64,000 nt of DNA, taken from NCBI RefSeq assembly GCF_030733545.1, contig NZ_JASHIU010000009.1, positions 62,001-126,000 of the forward strand. The letters run 5' to 3'. Origin of the DNA: Oceanicaulis sp. MMSF_3324 (GTDB lineage: Bacteria > Pseudomonadota > Alphaproteobacteria > Caulobacterales > Maricaulaceae). Positions 16,002 through 24,518 of the stretch are shown piece by piece (within the stretch, counting starts at the first letter, position 1; each line of letters opens with the position of its first letter). The notes beneath the pieces are model-generated. The model was not told where the DNA came from, ran no database searches, and worked only from the letters and a program-made list of their open reading frames with translations. Both the position numbers and the translations under genes were made by a program.

Positions 16002-16418
16002 ATGGTTGATCGCGTTTCTGAAACCCTGCAGATCTCTGCAGCAGGCCTGCGGGCGCAATCCTCGCGCATGCGGGTCATCGCCGAGAACGTGGCGAATGCG
16101 GAATCGACCGCGCAAACGCCCGAAGCAGACCCGTATCAGCGCCAGATCCCGGTGTTTGAATCCGAGTTCGACCGTCAGGTGGGCACCGAGCTGGTGCGCA
16201 TGAACGATGTCACGCTCGATGACTCTGATTTTCGCATGGTCTACGAGCCGGGCCACCCGGCTGCGGACGGCGAGGGATATGTGAAATATCCCAATGTCTC
16301 TTCCCTGGTCGAGCTGATGGACATGCGCGACGCACAGCGGTCCTACGAAGCGAATCTGACCATGGTGGAAGGCACGCGTCGCATGCTCGAGCGGACGCTC
16401 GACCTGCTGCGTCGCTAA
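16002..16418 (+). CDS. flgC: Flagellar proximal rod protein FlgC
   Basis: The 138-residue rod protein starts with QISAAGLRAQSSRMRVIAEN (rod motif), has PYQRQIPVFESEFDRQV, and ends with the classic C-terminal YPNVSSLVELMDMRDAQRSY then EANLTMVEGTRRMLERTLDL. An AAGG motif lies ahead of the ATG. The gene follows flgB by 30 bases. Confidence 0.95.
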   Translation: MVDRVSETLQISAAGLRAQSSRMRVIAENVANAESTAQTPEADPYQRQIPVFESEFDRQVGTELVRMNDVTLDDSDFRMVYEPGHPAADGEGYVKYPNVSSLVELMDMRDAQRSYEANLTMVEGTRRMLERTLDLLRR

Positions 16419-16455
16419 ACACCGGATCTTTCCGGCTCTAGAAAGGGGCTGACCC

Positions 16456-16770
16456 ATGGATCTCGCCGCCATACGCGCCTATACCGCCGCCGCCCAACAG
16501 GCGGCCGGCGTTCAACCCTCCGCCGAGACCAATCCCGTCGCCAGCCCGGAAGGCGGCGATTTCGGGGATATGGTCATGAATGCGGTGGAGTCGGTTCAGC
16601 AGACCCTGCAGCAGTCCGAGACCCTGACCTCCCAGGCCGCCACCGGACAAGCCGAGCTTGTGGATGTGGTGACCGCGGTCGCTGCCGCTGAGGTTCAGCT
16701 TGAAAGCGTGGTCGCCGTTCGTGACCAGGTGATACGCGCCTATCAGGAAATCCTGCGCATGCCGATCTAG
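16456..16770 (+). CDS. fliE: Flagellar hook-basal body complex protein FliE
   Basis: FliE joins the MS-ring to the rod. The 104 residues have a variable Ala/Thr-rich N-terminus and the conserved C-terminal half: FGDMVMNAVESVQQTLQQSE and TAVAAAEVQLESVVAVRDQV then IRAYQEILRMPI. AAGGGG lies 7 bases before the ATG. It is the last gene of flgB-flgC-fliE, followed by a strong terminator. Confidence 0.95.
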   Translation: MDLAAIRAYTAAAQQAAGVQPSAETNPVASPEGGDFGDMVMNAVESVQQTLQQSETLTSQAATGQAELVDVVTAVAAAEVQLESVVAVRDQVIRAYQEILRMPI

Positions 16771-16810
16771 GGCAGGGCCGCTTGAGACTTTCTGACCTGA
16801 GGGTCGACGA

Positions 16811-16846
16811 AAAAAAGCCCCCGGAGCCTGGCTCCGGGGGCTTCTT
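16811..16846. terminator. Bidirectional terminator between fliE and the TonB receptor gene
   Basis: The stem GCCCCCGGAGC/GCTCCGGGGGC with a 3-base loop has TTCTT after it on the plus strand and at least six T residues on the minus strand. It ends both convergent operons. Confidence 0.9.
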
Positions 16847-16865
16847 GTTGGCGGTTGACCGCGGT

Positions 16866-19800
16866 TTAGAACGTGGCGTTCACGCCGGCGAAGAAGAAAC
16901 GACCCCGCGGCCCGGCCGGACGCGACAAGGTGCCCAGATAAGGCTCTTCGTCAAACGCGTTGTTGATGCCGCCATAGACTTCAAGCTTGTCGGTGAAGAG
17001 ATAGCCGACCGAGAAGTCATGGACCCAGGACGACCCGGTGTGAGTCCGGTCCACGAAATCAGGGTCATTGGCGATATCCTCAAGGCCAAGGCCCGGCAGC
17101 AGCTGGTCGCCCTCAAAGCGCGCGCCCCAGCCCAGCGACAGATTGCCGATCATCCAGTCTGCGTTGAGGTTGAAGATCCAGTCCGGGCGCGTGAACGTGC
17201 CCTGCACATCTGTGATTTCATCGGGCGAGGAAACGTCACGGGTTTCATCGTTCTTGATGAAATGTGTGCCCAGCGTTGAAAGGGTGATTTCACCCGGATC
17301 CTCGAACGGCAGGAAGCTGGGCGCATCAAAGCTGTAATCCACACGCCAGTCTACGCCACTGACCTCCACGGCGGCGAGGTTGATGATGCCAGCGCGGAAA
17401 TCGGTGATGAATCCGTTGACGGGATCACGATCCACAGCGGCGCAGAACTGGTTGTTGATGGTCGGTGCATCCACGCAGTTTGATGCAATGTCGAAGCCGG
17501 ACAGGCTGTCGATCAGGCCGTCAATCTGGATATCGTAATAATCCAGCGTAACGATGAGGCCATCAAGGAAACCGCTGAATTCACCCTCGGGACGCCATAC
17601 AGCGCCCAAGGTGAGGGTTTCCGCTTCTTCAGGGTCGAGATTGGGATTGCCGCCCGTCGTGCCCGAAACAAAGGCGGACAGGAACTGGGTGGAATCATAG
17701 GTGCCGTTAGCAACCGCATCGCCAATGAGAGCGATACAGTTGGCTTCCCGGAATTCCGACCCCGCATTGATGAAGTTCTGGTTGCACGGGTCATCGTCGG
17801 CCCCAAGCGAAGCGGCGAAAGTCGGCGCAAAGGCTTCACCGATATTGGGCACCCGAACAGCTTGTGAGTAAGTGCCGCGCAAGGTCAGCGTATCGACCGG
17901 CATCCAGCGAGCACCAACGGTCCAGGTATCGGTCTCGCCGAACGGATCGTAATCCGAGTAGCGATACGCACCTGTCAGTTCCAGATCTTCGATGAATGGC
18001 AAGTCTGACAGGACGGGCACCAGCAATTCACCGAAGAATTCGCTGACTTCATAGCTGCCCGAGGACGGGTTGGTGGGGCCGGAACGTGAGTCCAGCGTGC
18101 CGAAAGTCAGACCGGCGGCCGAGTAGTTGTCAGGCCGGAAAGAGCTCGATTCCTTACGCCATTCGTAACCCGCAGCGAAGCTGACTGGGCCGGCAGGCAG
18201 GTTCAGGAAGGCGGAGGTGTCGCCGGCAATGCTAGCGACAATATTCTCTTGTTCGATCTCGTTCTGGGATGTGGCGGGCTGATAAATAAAGTCCGCGCCT
18301 TCCTGGGAGATGGAGTTCGGCCCGAAAATGCTGATCGGCACACACTGACCGTCGCCGGCGTTGAACGTGTTGAAACCGAAATTGCTGTTAGCGGCCGGGA
18401 AGGGCGAGGTGGGCGGCACGGCTGTCGGATCCAGATCCGAGCGGCAGACGACCTCTCCCGTTGCGGGGTCAACCACAGCATCAATGGCGGCGAAGTAACG
18501 ATCTTCAAGCCGGACGCGTGAGGTGATGTCAGCGTCCGTGCGGCCATAATTGTAGCTGATGGAGTAATCGAGACCCAGTTGTGGAATGAAGCCTTCAAAG
18601 CCGGTTACGATACGGAACATCTTGCGTTCAGCGACCGGGTTCGACCGTGCTGTCGTATCCAGGACGTCACGGGAGACAACCAGGTTGACCGGCACGCCTT
18701 CGCTTTGCAGCTGGCTGATCTGAGCGGACAACGCGGCCGGGATATAGGGGTTGTCCAGTGAGATCGGGATGTCATCGTTAAAGCCGTTGACCTGGTTGCT
18801 TTCCGTGGTCTCGGTGAAAACGTATTTGGCGTTTGCAAAGAACTGGATGTTGTCGGTGAGGTCATATTCCATCACCGTCTGGAACAGGGTCCGTTCGGTT
18901 TCCGGCAGGATCAGCTCGTCATCAGGCTCCGCCGGAACACCGTCGCCGCCGCTTGCGTTAAACGCAGTGATAAACACATCGCCCGGATTATAAGGGCGTA
19001 GGGTTGTGCCATCGAAATACTGACAGGTCGGAACGTTTTGAGATCCCAGCGGGAAGTCGCAGCCCGGCACACCGCCAGACAAGGCGGCGTCCAGGAAGGC
19101 GCTGCCGGAAAGAGAGATGACGCCGCCGCCTGAGGAGATCGGCAAGCGGAAATCGGGGACCCAGGTATTGGCGAAGCGCGGGTCCACGCCGAAAGCGTCC
19201 ACAGTTGCCTGATTGTTGGGCACAAAGCTGAACAAACCGGAGCCGGCGAAGTCACGATCTCCGGCAAAGATCGCTTCAGTGGTCTGATATTCCCCGGCGA
19301 AGACTATGGAGCCGCGACCATCGGCGGTCTCAAAGCCGTTAGCGACGGACACGAAGAATTCTTCGGCGTCGCTTTCATCTGAAATGCCAGCCTGCGTGCG
19401 CACTTCCAGGCCGTCAAACGAGCTGCCATCCCGCAAAATGAAGTTCACAACCCCCGATACGGCGTCTGCGCCGTAAACGGCCGATGCGCCACCAGTCAGA
19501 ACTTCCGTCCGGGCCAGCAAGCCGGTTGAAATGGTGTTCACATCGACCGAAGCGGTGCCCTCAATCGCTGAGACATGGCGCCGACCATCCTCGATTACCA
19601 GGGTTCGAACAGTGCCCAGATTGCGCAGGTTCAGAAGGCTCGCGCCCAGCGGTGTGCCATTGAAGGCAGAGAAGCTTCCCGGCAAAGACGCCTGAAGCTG
19701 CGGGGATTCACGCAACAGAGCGCCGATATCCAGCTGGCCTGAAGTGCGGATGTCGTCGCCGCCCAGCGCGACGACCGGGCTGGGCGCATCCAGCGTGTTG

Positions 19801-19967
19801 TCGGTCTGGATCCGAGAGCCGGTCACAACAATCGTATCAGTTGATGAGCGCGTTTCGGCCGATTCCTCATCTGATTGCGCGTAGGCGGGCGCTCCCATGA
19901 GCACGCCCAGTGAAGCGCCAGCGAGGGCGAAAGCGCGCAGCCCGAGTGTTTTGGTAGTCTTTGTCAT
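16866..19967 (-). CDS. TonB-dependent outer-membrane receptor
   Basis: The protein has about 1033 residues. After a signal peptide ending GAPAYAQ comes the plug domain (TDTIVVTGSRI, LLNLRNLGTVRTLVIEDGRR, VLTGGASAVYGADAVSGVVN) and a ~800-residue beta barrel ending with the outer-membrane C-terminal signature RFFFAGVNATF. The size fits the long receptors of caulobacteria and sphingomonads, which take up peptides, oligosaccharides or other large substrates. The substrate cannot be read from sequence. ATG 19967 is chosen because GGGGAA precedes it; an ATG at 19979 lacks a site. It is flanked by flagellar operons and followed downstream by a terminator. Confidence 0.95.
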   Translation of the reverse strand: MTKTTKTLGLRAFALAGASLGVLMGAPAYAQSDEESAETRSSTDTIVVTGSRIQTDNTLDAPSPVVALGGDDIRTSGQLDIGALLRESPQLQASLPGSFSAFNGTPLGASLLNLRNLGTVRTLVIEDGRRHVSAIEGTASVDVNTISTGLLARTEVLTGGASAVYGADAVSGVVNFILRDGSSFDGLEVRTQAGISDESDAEEFFVSVANGFETADGRGSIVFAGEYQTTEAIFAGDRDFAGSGLFSFVPNNQATVDAFGVDPRFANTWVPDFRLPISSGGGVISLSGSAFLDAALSGGVPGCDFPLGSQNVPTCQYFDGTTLRPYNPGDVFITAFNASGGDGVPAEPDDELILPETERTLFQTVMEYDLTDNIQFFANAKYVFTETTESNQVNGFNDDIPISLDNPYIPAALSAQISQLQSEGVPVNLVVSRDVLDTTARSNPVAERKMFRIVTGFEGFIPQLGLDYSISYNYGRTDADITSRVRLEDRYFAAIDAVVDPATGEVVCRSDLDPTAVPPTSPFPAANSNFGFNTFNAGDGQCVPISIFGPNSISQEGADFIYQPATSQNEIEQENIVASIAGDTSAFLNLPAGPVSFAAGYEWRKESSSFRPDNYSAAGLTFGTLDSRSGPTNPSSGSYEVSEFFGELLVPVLSDLPFIEDLELTGAYRYSDYDPFGETDTWTVGARWMPVDTLTLRGTYSQAVRVPNIGEAFAPTFAASLGADDDPCNQNFINAGSEFREANCIALIGDAVANGTYDSTQFLSAFVSGTTGGNPNLDPEEAETLTLGAVWRPEGEFSGFLDGLIVTLDYYDIQIDGLIDSLSGFDIASNCVDAPTINNQFCAAVDRDPVNGFITDFRAGIINLAAVEVSGVDWRVDYSFDAPSFLPFEDPGEITLSTLGTHFIKNDETRDVSSPDEITDVQGTFTRPDWIFNLNADWMIGNLSLGWGARFEGDQLLPGLGLEDIANDPDFVDRTHTGSSWVHDFSVGYLFTDKLEVYGGINNAFDEEPYLGTLSRPAGPRGRFFFAGVNATF

Positions 19968-20122
19968 GCTGTTCCCCATCTGAGCCCGGTTCCATTGAAC
20001 TTCAGGCGAAAATTAAAATTTGGTCAGGTTGGGGTTTGGGGGGCAACCGGAAATTTGTCCGTATGTATAGAAATATACGTCATGCTCGAGTTTGTGGCGC
20101 CCTTGCTCGCAAAGCGAACATG
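19968..20122. other. Upstream region of the TonB receptor gene
   Basis: This AT-richer stretch has an imperfect inverted repeat, GTATA-gaaa-TATAC, at 20065-20078, which could be part of a promoter or an operator for the receptor gene. No gene is seen in it, and no clear -35/-10 pair was identified. Confidence 0.35.
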
Positions 20123-20156
20123 AAAAACCCCGCAAGGCTGCAGTCCTTGCGGGGCT
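20123..20156 (-). terminator. Intrinsic terminator after the DUF885 gene
   Basis: The perfect 10-base stem CCCCGCAAGG/CCTTGCGGGG has a 7-base loop and is followed on the minus strand by five T residues. Confidence 0.88.
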
Positions 20157-20187
20157 TCACGTGTGAAAACGGGCAGGTTTGAGGGGG

Positions 20188-22062
20188 CTAACCCGCCTTC
20201 ACGCTGTCGATCCAGGCGTTCACGCGCTCTTCCAGCATGGGAAGCGGCAGCGGACCGGCAGTCAGAACCGCATCATGAAAACCGCCCCAGGTGAAATCGT
20301 CGCCGAGTTCGTCCTGAGCGCGGAAGAGCAGATCCTGGATGAACATCATACCGGTCTTGTAGGATACCGCCTGGCCCGGCCAGACGATGTAACGCTCGAC
20401 TTCAGGCGTAATGTCACCTTCCGTCATTGGCGTGTTTTCCAGCATGTAGTCAATGGCTTGCTCGCGGGTCCACTGATAATGGTGGATACCGGTATCCACC
20501 ACCAGGCGCACGGCGCGGAAGACTTCGTAGGAGAGACGGCCGAAGTCCGAATACGGATCTTCGTAAAAGCCCATCTCCTTGCCCAGCCACTCGGTGTAGA
20601 GCGCCCAGCCCTCGCCATAGGCGGAGTTCCAGGCGAAGCGCTGGAACATCGGCACGTTTTCCAGTTCCTGGGTGAGTGCGATCTGGAAGTGGTGGCCCGG
20701 CGCGCCTTCGTGCAGGGACAGGCTTTCCAGCAGGTAGGTCGGATTGTCCTGCATCTGGGACAGGTTGACGTAGTAATAGCCCGGGCGGGAGCCATCGAGC
20801 GCAGGCTGGTTGTAGAACGCGCCGGTGGCGGTGGCTTCGCGCCAGGGTTCGACCGCACGCACTTCCAGCTCGGCTTCGGGCAGGGTGTCGAAATAGGCCG
20901 GTGCGACCTCCATCACGTCCGCGATCACCGCGGTGGCGCGATCAAGATATTCCTGGCGGCCTTCGGGCGTGTTGGGCAGCTGGAATTGCTCGGCGGTGCG
21001 CATATAGGCGAAGAAGTCCTGCAAGGAGCCTTCAAAACCCACCTCAGCCATGATCTCGCGCATTTCGCCATGAATGCGTTCGACTTCCGACAGGCCCCGT
21101 TCGTGGATCTGCTCGGCGGTCATCTCCGGGATGGTCGTGAACTGGGCCAGGGAGGCGGCGTAGGCGGCTTCGCCATTGGGCAGTTTCCACACGCCGGCGC
21201 GATCATCAGAGATCGCTTCCATGCGGTCGAGCGCCGCCATGTAGCGCTCCATCGCCGGCACATAGACGTTCAAAAGGGCGTCTTCGGCGGCCATGATCAG
21301 CTCGGCCTTGGCCGCGTCATCAATATCCAGCGCATCCACCTTGGACTTGAAGTCCGCAAACAGGGCGCTGTCCTCTTCACCTTCCTGGAACGGCGCGCCG
21401 GTCAGCTGGGACTGGGCGGCGGCGGTCAGGCGCGGATAGGCGAAGAGCGGCAGGGTAACGCCGTTCTCGGCGCGTTCCTCGGCCTGTGCGCTCAGGGTGT
21501 CGATGACCGTGCCGATGCCTTCAAGCCGCGACACATAGGCCTGGGCGTGTTCGGGCGCGTCCACACGGTGATTGTTGATCAGGAAGGTGGTCAGGCTCGA
21601 AACGGCGTCTCCCATGGGCGAGAAGACATAACGGCTGTCGCGCACTTCGAATTGGCGGGCGTCGTTTTCCGCAATCTGGATCGCGAAATCATAAGAGACC
21701 TTGCCCGCATCGGTGAGGGCGTCCCGGTCAAACTCGGCCTGCATCTGTTCGGTGCGACGCTGACCGCGTTCGTAATTCTCGATCTGGGCGGCTTCGGACA
21801 TGTCATCCCATTGGCCGTAAGCCTCGGTGTCGGCGATCATGCCCAGATAGGTCTGGGTTTGCGGCGAACGCGACACCTCGTCCATGAACGCTTCCTGGAA
21901 GAAGGCGTACAGGCGTTCGGTTTCGGTCTGCTCAGCCTCGGCCTGGACGGATGTTGCATGGGTCGCGGCGGCGCTGACGGACATATGGGCGCCGTCATGC
22001 GCAACAGCGCCGGCGGTCATGAGCGCTGCGGTGGCTGCGCTGCAAAGAAGCATCTTGATCAT
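20188..22062 (-). CDS. Secreted DUF885-family metallopeptidase-like protein
   Basis: The 624-residue protein starts at ATG 22062 (AGGGGAG 8 bases upstream) with a signal peptide (LLCSAATAALMTAGAVA). It is a DUF885 member: the zinc-peptidase-like motif HEGAPGHHFQ is at about residue 450, followed by NSAYGEGWALYTEWLGKEMG, then RLVVDTGIHHYQWTREQAID and YIVWPGQAVSYKTG, all typical of the family. The HExxGHH-like arrangement implies a metal-dependent carboxypeptidase-type activity in the periplasm. It lies 221 bases upstream of the TonB receptor on the same strand but behind a terminator, so linkage in peptide uptake is only a possibility. Confidence 0.93.
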   Translation of the reverse strand: MIKMLLCSAATAALMTAGAVAHDGAHMSVSAAATHATSVQAEAEQTETERLYAFFQEAFMDEVSRSPQTQTYLGMIADTEAYGQWDDMSEAAQIENYERGQRRTEQMQAEFDRDALTDAGKVSYDFAIQIAENDARQFEVRDSRYVFSPMGDAVSSLTTFLINNHRVDAPEHAQAYVSRLEGIGTVIDTLSAQAEERAENGVTLPLFAYPRLTAAAQSQLTGAPFQEGEEDSALFADFKSKVDALDIDDAAKAELIMAAEDALLNVYVPAMERYMAALDRMEAISDDRAGVWKLPNGEAAYAASLAQFTTIPEMTAEQIHERGLSEVERIHGEMREIMAEVGFEGSLQDFFAYMRTAEQFQLPNTPEGRQEYLDRATAVIADVMEVAPAYFDTLPEAELEVRAVEPWREATATGAFYNQPALDGSRPGYYYVNLSQMQDNPTYLLESLSLHEGAPGHHFQIALTQELENVPMFQRFAWNSAYGEGWALYTEWLGKEMGFYEDPYSDFGRLSYEVFRAVRLVVDTGIHHYQWTREQAIDYMLENTPMTEGDITPEVERYIVWPGQAVSYKTGMMFIQDLLFRAQDELGDDFTWGGFHDAVLTAGPLPLPMLEERVNAWIDSVKAG

Positions 22063-22264
22063 GTGTTGGTCTCCCCTTTGGCGGTCACAGCCGCTCATCG
22101 CGCGACATGCTGCACCTTTGAGAGCGCTGCGCCAATCTGAGCGAACATGACAAATTCTTTAGCCGGGCCAGCATTTCACACTTACGGCCTTACGCTTTGC
22201 GCTCGAGACCAGAATCCGTGCATGAGTATCAGACCAGTGGGCGCGCATCAGAAGGAAGCGCATC

Positions 22265-22528
22265 ATGACGGCGGGCGAAGTCCTTGATATCGGCGCAGAA
22301 GCGATCTGGGTCATGCTGGGCATGGCGGCGCCCGTCATGTTGATCGGGCTGGCCGTCGGCGTCTTGATCGCCCTGTTTCAGGCCCTGACGCAAGTACAGG
22401 AGATGACGCTGGTCTTCGTGCCGAAAATCATCGTGATCTTTCTGGCGCTGTTGATCTTCCTGCCCATGATGGGCGCGCTCCTGAACGGCTTCATGCAAAC
22501 CATCGCCGACCGAATCGTCGCAGGCTGA
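22265..22528 (+). CDS. fliQ: Flagellar type III export protein FliQ
   Basis: The 87-residue export-gate subunit has two membrane hairpin helices: WVMLGMAAPVMLIGLAVGVL and KIIVIFLALLIFLPMMGALL, with the conserved ALFQALTQVQEMTLVFVPK between them. It begins fliQ-fliR-flhB, with GGAA before the ATG. No CtrA or sigma-54 site was found in the 200 bases upstream. Confidence 0.96.
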   Translation: MTAGEVLDIGAEAIWVMLGMAAPVMLIGLAVGVLIALFQALTQVQEMTLVFVPKIIVIFLALLIFLPMMGALLNGFMQTIADRIVAG

Positions 22529-22533
22529 CGGCC

Positions 22534-23292
22534 ATGTTGGCCGGTTTCGACCTTTCCCTGACCATTTTCGCCGCCGCGATGGTCTTCGCGCGCATGGGCG
22601 GCATCCTCATGCTGATGCCGGGGATTGGCGAAACCTCGATCCCGGTGCGCTTGCGCCTGGCGTTTGCGCTGGCCTTTTCCTTCGTGATCGGGCCCATCGT
22701 GGCGCCGTCCCTGCCGGCGCCGCCGGAAACGCTCGCCGGCATCGGCATCATCGTCGGGCTTGAAACCCTGATCGGGGTGATGATCGGCGCCGCGTCGCGC
22801 ATATTGCTGACGGCGGGTGCGATCGCCGGCCAGATCATCGGCTATCAGACCGGCCTGGCCATGGCGCAATCCTTTGACCCGGCCCAGGGGCAGGCGGGCG
22901 TGCTGCCGGCCCAGTTCCTGAACCTCATTTTCATCGTCATCGTCCTCGTTACGCCCCTGCATCAGGAAATGCTGCTGGCGGCGGCCGGCTCATACGAGCT
23001 GATGCCGGCGGGCGAACCGCCCATGTGGGGGGATGCGGCCTATTGGGCGCTCGACCTGTTCATCGACGCCTTCATCATCGGGGTGCAGATCGCGAGCCCG
23101 CTGATCGTGTTCGGCCTCGTCTTCTATCTGGGGCTCGGCGTGCTTTCGCGCCTGATGCCGCAGGCGCAGATCTTCTTTATCGCCATGCCGCTCAACATCC
23201 TGATCGGCTTTTCCATCATGGCCATGTCGCTGGGCGCCATGGTGATGCTCTGGGCGGACCGGTATGAACGGTTCGCCTCGACTCTGAACTGA
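22534..23292 (+). CDS. fliR: Flagellar type III export protein FliR
   Basis: The 252-residue polytopic export-gate protein has about six hydrophobic segments. Family features include FARMGGILMLMPGIGETSIP, GLETLIGVMIGAASRILLTA, and QIIGYQTGLAMAQSFDPAQG. It starts 5 bases after the fliQ stop. Confidence 0.96.
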   Translation: MLAGFDLSLTIFAAAMVFARMGGILMLMPGIGETSIPVRLRLAFALAFSFVIGPIVAPSLPAPPETLAGIGIIVGLETLIGVMIGAASRILLTAGAIAGQIIGYQTGLAMAQSFDPAQGQAGVLPAQFLNLIFIVIVLVTPLHQEMLLAAAGSYELMPAGEPPMWGDAAYWALDLFIDAFIIGVQIASPLIVFGLVFYLGLGVLSRLMPQAQIFFIAMPLNILIGFSIMAMSLGAMVMLWADRYERFASTLN

Positions 23293-23302
23293 GGCGAGCG
23301 CG

Positions 23303-24379
23303 ATGGCGGAAGGCGAAGACAAGTCAGAAAAGACAGAAGAGCCGACAGACCGCAAACTCCGGCAGGCGCGGGAAGAAGGCGACGTTCCCAAATCCCAGGA
23401 AGTGTCCGGCTGGTTCACTCTGGCCGCGGGGCTCGCCATGCTGGCCTTTCTGGCGCCGGGCATGTCGCGCAGCCTCGCCGAGATGCTGCAGGTGTTCCTG
23501 GCGCAGCCCCATGAGCTGGCGGTGGACCCCACGGGGGCGCTGACCCTGGTGGCGGCGACGGCCATGCGACTGGTCATGGTGGTGGGGCTGGCTTTCGTCA
23601 TGCTCCTGATCGCGGCGATCTTCGGCAACATCGTCCAGACGGGGGTGATGTTCACGCCCAAGAAGATCGCGCCCAAGATCGACAAGCTTGATCCGATCAA
23701 GGGCGTCACGCGCATGTTCGGCCCCGAGGGCTGGATGAATTTCTTCAAGGGCGTGGGCAAGATGACCATTGTCGGGCTCGCCATTGCGGCGGTGCTCTGG
23801 CCCCGGCGCAATGAATTGGCCGTGCTGCCTGGCGTCGCGCCGGTGGGCATCTTGCAGGAAGTCTATTCCGCCGCCATCCAGCTGATGATCGCGGCGCTCA
23901 TCGCCTACACCGTCATCGCGGTTCTCGATTTCCTGTTTCAGCGCAAGCAGTACATCGACCGCAACAAGATGAGCCGGAAGGAAATCCGCGATGAGATGAA
24001 GGACACCGAAGGCGACCCCATGATCCGCGCCAAGCTGCGCCAGATCCGGCAGGAGCGGGCGCAGCGCCGGATGATGGCGCGGGTTCCGGACGCTGCAGTG
24101 GTGATCACCAACCCGACGCACTATGCCGTGGCGCTGGAATATGAGCAGGGGCGCACGCCCGCGCCGATCTGTATTGCGAAAGGCACCGACGAGGTCGCCC
24201 TGCGCATCCGGGCGCTGGCCGAGGAACACGATATCCCGATCGTCGAGGACCCGCCGCTGGCGCGCGGTCTGTTCGCCAGCGTGGAGCTTGAAGAGGTCAT
24301 CCCCGCCGAACATTTCACTGCTGTCGCCAAGGTTATCGGTTATGTTCTCATGCTGGCGGGCAAGGGACCGAAATCCTGA
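23303..24379 (+). CDS. flhB: Flagellar export switch protein FlhB
   Basis: FlhB switches the export apparatus from rod/hook to filament substrates by self-cleavage. The 358 residues have the N-terminal KTEEPTDRKLRQAREEGDVP motif, four membrane helices (to ~residue 215), a charged linker (KEIRDEMKDTEGDP), and the cytoplasmic domain with the autocleavage motif NPTH at residues 270-273 and the following HYAVALEYE strand. It is the last gene of fliQ-fliR-flhB, with cckA 139 bases downstream in the same orientation. Confidence 0.97.
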   Translation: MAEGEDKSEKTEEPTDRKLRQAREEGDVPKSQEVSGWFTLAAGLAMLAFLAPGMSRSLAEMLQVFLAQPHELAVDPTGALTLVAATAMRLVMVVGLAFVMLLIAAIFGNIVQTGVMFTPKKIAPKIDKLDPIKGVTRMFGPEGWMNFFKGVGKMTIVGLAIAAVLWPRRNELAVLPGVAPVGILQEVYSAAIQLMIAALIAYTVIAVLDFLFQRKQYIDRNKMSRKEIRDEMKDTEGDPMIRAKLRQIRQERAQRRMMARVPDAAVVITNPTHYAVALEYEQGRTPAPICIAKGTDEVALRIRALAEEHDIPIVEDPPLARGLFASVELEEVIPAEHFTAVAKVIGYVLMLAGKGPKS

Positions 24380-24518
24380 GCGCGCGAGTGAAAATGCGCA
24401 GGACGGTCATTTCCGCCACTCACGCTGAAGTATGGTTAACTTTAACCTGTGATGCTGCGCGCTCGAATCGTGGACTCGCCACCGCGCCGATCCCGGCCTG
24501 AACTCATCGGAGCCTGTC

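Noticed and set aside
20179-22140. 653-residue open frame on the plus strand opposite the DUF885 gene
   Set aside because: It is an antisense shadow of a well-conserved GC-rich gene with signal peptide and peptidase motifs; the shadow product is His/Gly/Arg-rich with no domain.
24430-24450. TTAACTTTAA before cckA as a CtrA box
   Set aside because: The two TTAA motifs are only two bases apart, not seven.
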